A stretch of DNA of 13,269 bases from contig JAITPZ010000158.1 in assembly GCA_031289165.1 (NCBI GenBank), positions 1 through 13,269 of the forward strand, given 5' to 3'. Of the stretch, positions 6,444 through 13,269 are shown in pieces. The stretch is from Synergistaceae bacterium. Lineage in GTDB: Bacteria; Synergistota; Synergistia; Synergistales; Aminobacteriaceae. A program made the translations under genes and the position numbers. Each line of letters opens with the position of its first letter. The stretch's first letter is position 1. A model generated the notes under the pieces. The model was given only the letters and a program-made list of their open reading frames with translations. It did no database searches and was not told where the DNA came from.

Positions 6444-7754
6444 ATGAAGTTGCAGATTGAAACGATCCGGATCAAAGACTTTCAGTTTGGAGCCTCGACG
6501 GAATATCGGGATGGTACCTTGTATGTGAGCAGGGGAGATATTTTGGATTTTGTGCGCCAGGAAAGTTGCTTCGACCCTGAGGCGTTCAATATCGCTATCG
6601 CCCGCCCCGGCGATAGTGTACGTATCATCAACGTCGTGGACGTGGTGCAGCCGCGCTGCAAAGTCTCGGGCGGCATCGACTGGCCGGGTGTCCTGTCCGA
6701 AGAGCAGCAAATCGCGGGAAGCGGTGTGACTCGCGTGGTGGAAGGCGTGGGGCTCACTCTTTGTCAGAACAACACCTACTGGTCGCGCAAATGGGGTTCC
6801 TATGACATGAACGGCGAATGCGCCGCGATCAACCCTTATGCCCGGATGCCTCAGCTGGTGATAGAGCCTCTGACGTCGGCGGACACCGATTTTCGTGCCT
6901 ATCGGGAAGCGGTGCGCCGCGTCGGTTTCAGGATCGGCGTCCTGCTGGCCCGGGCCACGCTGGGAACGGTACCTGAGCGGGTCGAGCTGTTGGACAACGA
7001 AAACCGCGTTCCCGGTTTGCCGGGTATCGCCTATTCCTATCAGATTTACTCCAAGCAATACGACACTCACAACTATCGGGAGCCGATGGTGTACGGCAAT
7101 GCCGTTCCCGACACTTTTCCGCTGGTAATGCAGCCCACGGAGATTATGGACGGCGCCATTTCTCCCTGCGGCGGTTTTCGCTGCGTCACCACCTATGAGA
7201 TTCAAAATCACCCGATTATCATGGAACTGATGCGTCGTCATGGAAAGGATCTCAATTTCGCCGGCGTGATCGTTACCGTGACGTCGGTGGAGGCCAAACA
7301 TCGCAGCCTGGTCGCTAAAATGGCCGCCAGCCTGCTCAGGGAAGTTCTCGGGGCAGACGGCGTTATTCTCACCAAGGGCGTGGGCGGCGCTTCCACTCTG
7401 GATGTGGGCGCCATCGCCAGCGAGGCCGAGAAGATCGGCATCAGGGCCGTTCCGATCATACAAATCCTCAACGGAAAGAGCAACCTGGGCGTGGAGTGTC
7501 TGATCAGCGAACCCAATGTCGATTCCATCGTCTGTTCCGGCACTTACTACCACAACTTCACCCTCGCTCCGGTGGAGACCCTGCTGGGCGGTCCGAAGGA
7601 CGCCCTCTACCTGAGCGGCGACGATGGCGTCATCGAGGGGCACCGCATCGCCACCGGCGATCCGGCCGTCGGTCAGGTGCGCTCCACCTATATGAAACAG
7701 GTGGGCCTGATGAGCCAGATCGGTTACTCCTACGGCAAAGCCGTGGATTATTGA
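6444..7754 (+). CDS. grdE: Glycine/sarcosine/betaine reductase component B, alpha/beta proprotein (GrdE-like)
   Basis: 436 residues from ATG 6444, chosen over upstream in-frame codons because AAAGGAG (6429-6435) lies 8 nt before it. MKLQIETIRIKDFQFG is the recognisable GrdE N-terminus. In this family the roughly 47-kDa proprotein cuts itself at an internal Cys, leaving a pyruvoyl group on the C-terminal subunit that binds the substrate amine. The expected region is present: EIMDGAISPCGGFRCVTTY followed by QNHPII, with C242 and C247 as candidate precursors; cleavage there would give fragments of the expected sizes. The C-terminal half keeps GVILTKGVGGASTLDVG and SGTYYHNFTLAPVETLLGG. The sequence around the cut site differs from the form I recall in glycine-specific GrdE, which may reflect another substrate. 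grdB follows after 44 nt. Confidence 0.88.
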   Translation: MKLQIETIRIKDFQFGASTEYRDGTLYVSRGDILDFVRQESCFDPEAFNIAIARPGDSVRIINVVDVVQPRCKVSGGIDWPGVLSEEQQIAGSGVTRVVEGVGLTLCQNNTYWSRKWGSYDMNGECAAINPYARMPQLVIEPLTSADTDFRAYREAVRRVGFRIGVLLARATLGTVPERVELLDNENRVPGLPGIAYSYQIYSKQYDTHNYREPMVYGNAVPDTFPLVMQPTEIMDGAISPCGGFRCVTTYEIQNHPIIMELMRRHGKDLNFAGVIVTVTSVEAKHRSLVAKMAASLLREVLGADGVILTKGVGGASTLDVGAIASEAEKIGIRAVPIIQILNGKSNLGVECLISEPNVDSIVCSGTYYHNFTLAPVETLLGGPKDALYLSGDDGVIEGHRIATGDPAVGQVRSTYMKQVGLMSQIGYSYGKAVDY

Positions 7755-7775
7755 TTCGTCCTTCCAGGGACGAAT
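7754..7775 (+). other. Perfect 8-bp stem-loop between grdE and grdB
   Basis: ATTCGTCC (7754-7761), loop TTCCAG, GGACGAAT (7768-7775), beginning at the last base of the grdE stop codon. No T-run follows, so it is not a rho-independent terminator. It may protect or define an mRNA end or adjust the expression of grdB, whose AGGAG Shine-Dalgarno (7785-7789) lies just downstream. Function is inferred only. Confidence 0.5.
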
Positions 7776-7798
7776 GACGGGAACAGGAGAAAAAGCGT

Positions 7799-9109
7799 AT
7801 GGGCGGAAAAAAATGGCGCGTTGTGTGTTATGTCAACCAGTTTTATGCCCAAATCGGCGGCGAGGATAAGGCGGGCGTCGGCTTTGGCGTAAAGGAAGAA
7901 GCCATCGGTCCGGCGATCCAGTTCCGTAATTTGCTCAAGGACGACTGCGAGGTTGTGGGCACGGTTTACTGCGGCGACAATTATTTTGCCGACAATGCGG
8001 AAAAGTCCGCCGAGGAGGGGCTTGCCCTGGTGGCGGCCCTCAAACCGGATCTATTCATTGCGGGGCCCGCCTTCAACGCCGGACGTTATGGCATCGCCTG
8101 CGGCAACATGGTTTCTCTGGTCGCCCGAAAGCTGGGGATCCCCACCGTCACCGCCATGTACCCCGAAAACCCCGCTGTAGACCTTTTCCGCAAGGATACT
8201 TATATCGTGGAGACCGGTATTATGGCCAGCGGGATGCGCGACGCCGCTCCGAAAATGGCCGGTATTGGCCTGCGTCTGCTCAAAAAGGAGCCTATTGGGG
8301 GCGCCGTCGCGGAGGGTTACATCCCCCGGGACATCATCCTCAACGAGGAGCAGCCCGACAATGCCGCCCATCGCGCGATCGAGATGGTGCTCCACAAGCT
8401 GCGCGGGGAGCCATTTTCCAGCGAACTGCTCCCGCCGGTTTTTGACGAGGTCGCCCCCGCCGAAGCGGTGGGCGACGTAAAAAAGATCAAACTGGCCATG
8501 GTCACGGACGGGGGGTTGATACCCGAGGACAATCCCGACAGGCTGAAGCCCAACGGCAGCACCACATGGGGCCACTACGACTGGGATACCCTGATGGAGA
8601 ACAGGCATTTTGTGATCCATAGCGGCTATGACGGAACCTGGGTGATGGAAAATCCAAATCGTCTGCTGCCGATAGACGTGCTGCGGGAAGTGGCGGCGGA
8701 GGGAAAACTCGGCGAGTTGGACAGTGAAGTTTATGTCGCCACCGGCAACTGTGCGTCGGTGGAGGCCTCCAGAACGAAAGGGGAACAAATCGCCGCGAGG
8801 CTGAAGGAGAGGGCGGTGCAGGCCGTTATCCTGACCTCCACCTGAGGCACCAGCACTCGTTGCGGGTCAACGATAGCCAAGGAAATCGAAAGAGAGGGAA
8901 TTCCAACGGTGCAAATCTGTACAGTCGTGGATATCGCCAAATCGGTGGGCGCCAGCCGGATCCTGCGAGGTTTCGCCATCACATGCCCGGTGGGCAATCC
9001 CAGTGTCGACGAAAAAGACGAAAAAGCATATCGCCGCAAATACGTGGAAAAAGCTCTGCAGATGCTGGAACATCCCGGCGAGCGGGCGCACGTGGAAAGT
9101 TTGGGCTAG
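7799..9109 (+). CDS. grdB: Glycine/sarcosine/betaine reductase component B gamma subunit, selenoprotein GrdB (UGA = Sec349)
   Basis: 436 residues if UGA 8843-8845 is read as selenocysteine, the usual GrdB length; without readthrough the product would stop at 348. The N-terminus VVCYVNQFYAQIGGEDKA, CGDNYFADNAE, PDLFIAGPAFNAGRYGIACG and MYPENPAVDLF are GrdB hallmarks. VILTST-U-GTSTRCG marks the Sec site, followed by AKEIEREGIPTVQICTV, which continues the family alignment without a break to TAG at 9107-9109. Sec349 would attack the alpha carbon of the substrate held by the GrdE pyruvoyl group and pass the carboxymethyl group to GrdA. Cys355 lies six residues after Sec. The residue I recall as Cys in the clostridial UGTCTRCG motif is Ser here. 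AGGAG (7785-7789) lies 9 nt before ATG 7799. No grdA, grdC or grdD is in the window. Confidence 0.93.
8843..8878 (+). promoter_or_regulatory. Bacterial SECIS-like hairpin following the Sec UGA of grdB
   Basis: After UGA (8843-8845) comes a perfect 6-bp stem, TCGTTG (8857-8862) with CAACGA (8868-8873), closing a 5-nt apical loop CGGGT (8863-8867). The loop starts 18 nt after UGA and has G at its second position. A lower GGC (8846-8848)/GCC (8876-8878) pairing may extend it. This fits the size, distance and loop features of bacterial SECIS elements, which are read by SelB inside the coding region. The pairing was worked out by eye and not folded. Confidence 0.7.
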
Positions 9110-9115
9110 CCGAAA

Positions 9116-10639
9116 ATGCGACAGTTGCTTGGAGTGGATGTCGGTACAGGAGGCTGTAAGAGCACGCTGATCGATGCGGAGGGCCGGATACTGGCCACCG
9201 CGTTTCAGGAAATTTCTTCCTGCCATCTGCATCCAGGGTGGTCCGAGCAAAACCCCGAGGACTGGGTGGACGGTTTTGTCGCTACGGTGAAAAAGTGTCT
9301 CGCGCAATCGGAGGCGGACGCCGCCAAAATCGAGGCCTTGTGTTTCACCGCTTCCACGCACAACGCGGTTTTGCTGGACGAGAATTTTCAGGTCATCCGC
9401 CCCTGCATCATGTGGAACGACCAGCGTAGCGCCGATATCGCCCGGCGTCTGGATCGGGATCACGGCGAAACTATTTTCAGCGTTGCCATGCAACGTCCCA
9501 GCGCCACGTGGACGATGCCGCAGTTGCAGTGGATCAGGGAAAACGAACCGGAACATTACAACCGTATCCGTCATATCCTCTTTACGAAAGACTACGTACG
9601 TCACGCTGTTACCGGCGATATGTGCACCGACCATGTAGACGCGCAGGGCAGCCTGCTTTATGACGCGCTGAACAGGCGCTGGTCAACGGAGCTCTGTTCC
9701 ATTATCGGACTTGGCCTGTCGGTTTTACCGGAAATAAAAACTTCCAAAGAAGTTGTCGGCTGTGTGAGCCGGGAAGTTGCGGCGCGAACCGGTCTGCGTC
9801 CGGGAACGCCCGCGATCGCCGGCTGCAGCGATACCGCCGCCGAGGACTACGGTTCCGGCGCGGTGGAGGAAGGCCAGACCCTGGTCAAACTGGCCACAGC
9901 CGGGAACGTCAACATCATTCAGCGACACCCCCGTCCCCACCCCAAAACCTACACCTATCCCTATTCCGTAGACGGCATGTGGTATACGGTAACCGGCACG
10001 TCCTCCAGCGCCGCCGCTTACCGGTGGCTGAGAGACGCCCTGTATCCCGGGGAAAAGGCCGCCTGCGAAGCCAGGGGTGAAGACGTTTATCTGTGGATGG
10101 ACAAGGAAGCGGAGAGGACTCCGGCAGGCGCGAGGGGACTCCTGTTTCATCCCTATCTCCTCGGCGAACGTTGTCCCCATTTCAGCGCCAGCTATCGAGC
10201 CAACTTTTTCGGTGTCAGTATGGTTCATGACCGCGGGGCCTTTTCTCGTGCGGTACTGGAGGGCGTCGCTTTCAGTCTTTACGATTGTTTTCAGGTGATA
10301 AAGGAATTCTGGCACGGTCAGACCCCGGAAATCCGACTGATCGGCGGAGGCGCCAAAAGTCTGTTATGGTGCCGGATTATCGCGGACGTTTTTGGACTGC
10401 CGGTGCTTCGCCCCCTGATTGACGATTCTTCCTTTGGCGGAGCGTTGCTTGCGGGAGTGGGCACAGGCGTGTTCAGGGACGAAATAAGCGCCGTCTCCAT
10501 GTGCAACCATATACAGTCGACCTGCGTTCCCAACAGCGGCAATCACGAAATTTACCTTAAACTGTTCGACATTTACAAAAAAATTGCGGCGGCCAACGCT
10601 TCCATCTGGGATGAACTGGCGGGGGTCGTCAAAGAATAG
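9116..10639 (+). CDS. FGGY-family carbohydrate/polyol kinase, xylulokinase-like
   Basis: 507 residues, full length for FGGY kinases. The N-terminal ATPase fold begins LGVDVGTGGCKSTLID; GWSEQNPEDW and CIMWNDQRSADIARRL are substrate-side motifs of the xylulokinase branch. AGCSDTAAEDYGSG carries the probable catalytic Asp. The C-terminal FGGY signature is visible as LIGGGAKSLLWCRIIADVFGLPV, followed by SSFGGALLAG. It should phosphorylate a sugar, ketose or polyol with ATP; the substrate cannot be told. It starts 6 nt after grdB, without a clear Shine-Dalgarno, so translation is probably coupled to the readthrough of grdB. A sugar-type kinase directly behind component B is unexpected. It would supply the kind of phosphorylated effector the DeoR-type regulator would sense (inference). 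Confidence 0.9.
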   Translation: MRQLLGVDVGTGGCKSTLIDAEGRILATAFQEISSCHLHPGWSEQNPEDWVDGFVATVKKCLAQSEADAAKIEALCFTASTHNAVLLDENFQVIRPCIMWNDQRSADIARRLDRDHGETIFSVAMQRPSATWTMPQLQWIRENEPEHYNRIRHILFTKDYVRHAVTGDMCTDHVDAQGSLLYDALNRRWSTELCSIIGLGLSVLPEIKTSKEVVGCVSREVAARTGLRPGTPAIAGCSDTAAEDYGSGAVEEGQTLVKLATAGNVNIIQRHPRPHPKTYTYPYSVDGMWYTVTGTSSSAAAYRWLRDALYPGEKAACEARGEDVYLWMDKEAERTPAGARGLLFHPYLLGERCPHFSASYRANFFGVSMVHDRGAFSRAVLEGVAFSLYDCFQVIKEFWHGQTPEIRLIGGGAKSLLWCRIIADVFGLPVLRPLIDDSSFGGALLAGVGTGVFRDEISAVSMCNHIQSTCVPNSGNHEIYLKLFDIYKKIAAANASIWDELAGVVKE

Positions 10640-10716
10640 GAGTTTCTTTACAGCTGAGGTTCGGGGCGGCCTGTCCTCTGCCAAATTCCGCTTCACTGAA
10701 GGGAGGTTCGGCAAAA

Positions 10717-11067
10717 ATGATACGGAAAAAAGGGGCTCACCGCGTCGAGATCAGGGAAAAGATGGTTGGCGGTCTCGGAAATACCGAGTTACGCCATATC
10801 CTCGAAAAAGACGAAATGGGCGGGCATGGGCGGCTGTTTGCCGTCAATGTCCTCCAACCGGGTTGTTCCATCGGCTGGCACGTGCATAAGGGAGAGTACG
10901 AAGTTTACCATATGCTTTGGGGCGAGGCGGTTTACGAGGACAGTGATCACTCCAGAACGGTCATGAAGCCCGGAGATACGTCACTGATTGAAAACGGCGG
11001 CGGACACGCGATCGCCAATGAATCGGATAAAGAAGCGGCGTTTCTGGCCGTTGTTCTGTTCGCGTAG
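10717..11067 (+). CDS. Small single-domain cupin protein
   Basis: 116 residues; ATG 10717 has GGGAGG (10701-10706) 10 nt upstream. Cupin motif 1 is complete, with H55, H57 and E62 (HVHKGEYE), and motif 2, PGDTSLIENGGGHAIAN, supplies H97. All four canonical metal ligands are therefore present. That fits a metal-binding enzyme (for instance a sugar or sugar-phosphate isomerase, or an epimerase or lyase) or a small-molecule binder; the family is too broad for a function. It lies 77 nt after the kinase and 43 nt before the dehydrogenase on the same strand, so it is probably co-transcribed and acts on the same substrate or product. Confidence 0.85.
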   Translation: MIRKKGAHRVEIREKMVGGLGNTELRHILEKDEMGGHGRLFAVNVLQPGCSIGWHVHKGEYEVYHMLWGEAVYEDSDHSRTVMKPGDTSLIENGGGHAIANESDKEAAFLAVVLFA

Positions 11068-11110
11068 CCGGTTCATGTCGTGAATTTCAATTTGGGAAGG
11101 TGTTTGAGAT

Positions 11111-12295
11111 ATGATCGATTTTGAATTTCATATTCCGACGAAGGTTATTTTTGGCAAAAACGCGGAACAGTATGCGGGCCGGGAAACGAAGGCCTTCGGA
11201 GGAACGAGGGCGCTGCTTCATTATGGAAGCGACCGCGTCAGGAATAGCGGCCTGATGAGTACGGTTCGCAAGAGCTTGGACGAGCAGGGAATTTCTTATG
11301 TCGAGCTGGGGGGCGTCGTGCCGAACCCGCGCCTCAGCGCTGTCTATAAGGGCATCGAGTTTGGTATGAAGGAAAAAATCGACTTTGTCCTGGCCGTTGG
11401 CGGCGGCAGCGTCATCGACTCCTCGAAGGCCATCGCCATCGGAATCGCGCACGATGGCGTGGATATCTGGGATATCAACGACAAAAAAATCAGGCCGACA
11501 AAAACCCTGCCGGTCGGATGTATCGTCACCATCGCCGCGGCGGGCAGCGAGACGAGCGACTCGATGGTGCTCACCAAAGAAGAGGGCTGGATCAAGAAGG
11601 GCATCCACGAGCCGATCTGCCGCCCGGCCTTCGCGATCATGAATCCCGAACTCACTTACACCTGCCCGCCCTACCAGACGGCCAGCGGTTGTGTGGACAT
11701 CATGATGCACTCGCTTGAGCGGTATTTCTCGCAGGATAAAAACTGCGACCTGACCGATCGGTTTGCCGAGGCGGTTTTGCGAACCATCATCAAATACGCG
11801 CCCCAGGCGCTGGCGGATCCTCACGATTACAACGCCCGCGCGGAGATCATGTGGGCGAGCAGCATGTCGCACAACGACGTGACGGGGGCGGGCAAGATTC
11901 ATGATTACGCGTCGCATCAGTTGGAACAGGAATTGAGCGGTATGTTCGACGTCGCGCATGGCGCGGGGCTGGCGGCGGTATGGTCATCCTGGGCGCGTTA
12001 CGTGTGCAAAAACGACGTGGATCGCTTTATCCGCTACGCCATCAACGTCTGGGACTGTGAATACGACATGGTGAATCCCGAAAATACAGTACTGGAAGGC
12101 ATCAGCCGGAGCGAAAATTTTTTCCAGTCCCTCGAAATGCCGATTCGCATTTCGGGACTCGGCATCGGAGAATTGACGGACGCTCAGATCGACGAGCTTT
12201 CTCTCAAGTGCACCTTCTTCGAGACCAGAAAAATCGGCAACTTCGTCAGGCTGGATCGGGAAGACATCAAAGCGATCTACCGCATGGCAAGGTGA
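11111..12295 (+). CDS. Iron-containing alcohol dehydrogenase (BdhA/YqhD-like)
   Basis: 394 residues, full length. GKNAEQYAG is at the N-terminus; VGGGSVIDSSKAIAIG is the NAD(P) GGGSxxDxxK motif; PVGCIVTIAAAGSETSDSMVL follows. The metal ligands are D196 and H200 (GCVDIMMH), H269 (ASHQLEQ) and H283 (AHGAGL), placed almost exactly as in YqhD, where the corresponding positions are two lower. These enzymes interconvert aldehydes and alcohols with NAD(P)H, YqhD mostly reducing aldehydes. Here it would reduce or oxidise a product of the pathway. A moderate GGGAAGG lies about 10 nt before ATG 11111. The gene ends 104 nt before the TRAP genes. Butanol-type versus short-aldehyde activity cannot be judged from sequence. 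Confidence 0.92.
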   Translation: MIDFEFHIPTKVIFGKNAEQYAGRETKAFGGTRALLHYGSDRVRNSGLMSTVRKSLDEQGISYVELGGVVPNPRLSAVYKGIEFGMKEKIDFVLAVGGGSVIDSSKAIAIGIAHDGVDIWDINDKKIRPTKTLPVGCIVTIAAAGSETSDSMVLTKEEGWIKKGIHEPICRPAFAIMNPELTYTCPPYQTASGCVDIMMHSLERYFSQDKNCDLTDRFAEAVLRTIIKYAPQALADPHDYNARAEIMWASSMSHNDVTGAGKIHDYASHQLEQELSGMFDVAHGAGLAAVWSSWARYVCKNDVDRFIRYAINVWDCEYDMVNPENTVLEGISRSENFFQSLEMPIRISGLGIGELTDAQIDELSLKCTFFETRKIGNFVRLDREDIKAIYRMAR

Positions 12296-12399
12296 CGGAG
12301 CAGGCAGAGAGCTGGCGATGCGATGGGAAGAAGGTGGGCTGAGCGCTTGTGGAGGTGAGGTCTGTTTCAGAAATATGCTAAAAAGGGCGGGAAGCATCT

Positions 12400-12882
12400 A
12401 TGTATTCCAAATTTCTGGATAAAACCGTATGGTTGTTTGAACGTTGTATGGCGATTTTATTTGGCGCTTCCATTGCTGTGGTTTCGTTGCAGATCTTTTT
12501 TCGGTATGTGATTGGCTCGCCTCTCAACTGGACTGAACAGGTAGCGCGCTGTATTTTTATCTGGCTGTTTACGTTGAGCATTCCCCTGCTTATGAGGAAA
12601 AAAGGGGCGGTCGCGTTTGACCTGCTGATTGGGTTCCTCTCCTTCAAAGCCCGGGAAATTATGGTCATACTGGTTCAGCTGTTGATCCTTTTCTTTGCGG
12701 TATATTATTTTGTTTTCAGCGTCGATCTCTGTCGCGCAACGACCGGACGCGTCATGGCTGGCGTTCGTATCCCGCAGAACAGCGTTTATATCGTGACGCC
12801 CGTTTCAATGTTCGTTTTGATTCTGGTCACCTTCGAGCATATCGCAGGGGGCATAAAAGCGCTGAAAGGAGGGAAACGATAA
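12400..12882 (+). CDS. dctQ: TRAP transporter small permease subunit (DctQ family)
   Basis: 160 residues with four hydrophobic segments in DctQ order: residues around 14-34, 49-66, 85-107 and 126-145. Typical family features are FRYVIGSPLNWTEQVARCIFIWL after the first helix and RIPQNSVYIVTPV before the last. It forms the membrane part of a Na+- or H+-coupled TRAP uptake system with DctM. ATG 12400 has only a partial purine-rich Shine-Dalgarno (GGGCGGGAAG). The 104-nt gap after the dehydrogenase shows no obvious promoter or terminator, so it may be co-transcribed with operon 2. The solute-binding protein DctP is not in the window and may follow dctM. Confidence 0.9.
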   Translation: MYSKFLDKTVWLFERCMAILFGASIAVVSLQIFFRYVIGSPLNWTEQVARCIFIWLFTLSIPLLMRKKGAVAFDLLIGFLSFKAREIMVILVQLLILFFAVYYFVFSVDLCRATTGRVMAGVRIPQNSVYIVTPVSMFVLILVTFEHIAGGIKALKGGKR

Positions 12883-13269
12883 TGGGCATTGGGACAGTAC
12901 TCCTCCTTTTTTTCGGCATGTTGCTGATTGGAACGCCGATTTCAGTTTGCCTTGCCAATGTCGGTATCTTCTGGATTCTCAGTTCGCCCACCCTGCCAAA
13001 TCTAACCTTCGCGACAAGGGCGTACGGTTCCGCGAACAGTTTTTCCCTGATGGCGATCCCTTTCTTCATGATGGCCGGACAGTTGATGGAGCAGACAGGT
13101 ATAACGGAAAAGTTTATCGAGTTCAGCAAAAGCGTTGTGGGGCACATTACCGGCGGGGTTGCGCACACAGCCATGGTGGCCGGCGTCATCATGGCAGGCG
13201 TTTCCGGCTCGGGCAACGCGGATACCGCGGCCATCGGGTCGATGATGATCCCCGCGCTGGTCAAAGACG
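12882..13269 (+). CDS. dctM: TRAP transporter large permease subunit (DctM family), 3'-truncated by window edge
   Basis: ATG 12882 shares its A with the TAA stop of dctQ, giving tight translational coupling; AGGAGGG (12867-12873) is a strong Shine-Dalgarno. About 129 residues are visible of a protein usually over 420. Visible are a first hydrophobic helix (VLLLFFGMLLIGTPISVCLA), SLMAIPFFMMAGQLMEQTGI and GVSGSGNADTAAIGSMMIPAL, the DctM-type membrane motifs. It should provide the transport path for an organic acid, amino acid or related anion. The substrate depends on the unseen DctP. The frame is open to the last base. Confidence 0.93.
   Translation, partial: MGIGTVLLLFFGMLLIGTPISVCLANVGIFWILSSPTLPNLTFATRAYGSANSFSLMAIPFFMMAGQLMEQTGITEKFIEFSKSVVGHITGGVAHTAMVAGVIMAGVSGSGNADTAAIGSMMIPALVKD

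Noticed and set aside
6393..7643. A 416-codon open frame on the minus strand opposite grdE
   Set aside because: A long antisense shadow of a GC-biased gene; its translation matches no family and the plus strand is clearly grdE.
8909..9109. A separate 66-residue ORF starting at GTG 8909
   Set aside because: It is in frame with the upstream grdB and is its C-terminus after the Sec UGA; there is no ribosome binding site of its own.
1..13269. CRISPR arrays, tRNA or rRNA genes, insertion sequences, attachment sites
   Set aside because: No spaced long repeats, transposase motifs, terminal inverted repeats or tRNA-like cloverleaf were seen on reading the window.

Overview
This is a 13.3 kb bacterial window with dense, mostly same-strand coding. 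It carries what looks like one catabolic locus built around a glycine/sarcosine/betaine-reductase-type component B (GrdE + GrdB). GrdB is a selenoprotein: an in-frame UGA at 8843-8845 sits in the family's Sec context and is followed by a small SECIS-like hairpin, so the gene runs to 9109, although a standard reading stops at 8845. Sec use, Grd proteins, an Etf module, a YqhD-type dehydrogenase and a TRAP transporter point to an anaerobic amino-acid or organic-acid fermenter. A Synergistota member is my best guess, with Clostridia-like lineages as the alternative; this is inferred from gene content only.

Layout. (1) 3-800: 3' part of mutY, cut by the window edge and probably unrelated housekeeping. 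(2) 814-1587, minus strand: a DeoR-family regulator, convergent with mutY and divergent from the catabolic genes. (3) 1588-1888: divergent promoter region. (4) 1889-6276: FAD-linked oxidase, CCG-type Fe-S protein, EtfB and EtfA, tightly packed and probably one operon. (5) 6277-6443: a second promoter almost identical to the one in front of the oxidase gene. (6) 6444-12295: grdE, grdB (Sec), an FGGY-family kinase, a small cupin and an iron-dependent alcohol dehydrogenase. (7) 12400-13269: TRAP small permease and the start of the large permease, which runs off the window.

How it may work together (inference). The TRAP permease imports a substrate. GrdE/GrdB is a pyruvoyl/selenol component B that reductively cleaves a C-N bond and would hand a carboxymethyl group to selenoprotein GrdA and GrdC/D, none of which is encoded here. 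The kinase and dehydrogenase would process the remaining, perhaps polyol- or sugar-like, part. The FAD oxidase/Fe-S/EtfBA unit would move electrons. The DeoR regulator, whose family usually senses phosphorylated sugars, probably controls both transcription units through a shared promoter/operator with a 14-bp identical core (TGTTCATATATAGT). Glycine-, sarcosine- or betaine-specific loci are not usually described with an FGGY kinase and a cupin, so the substrate may be new. It cannot be read from the sequence.
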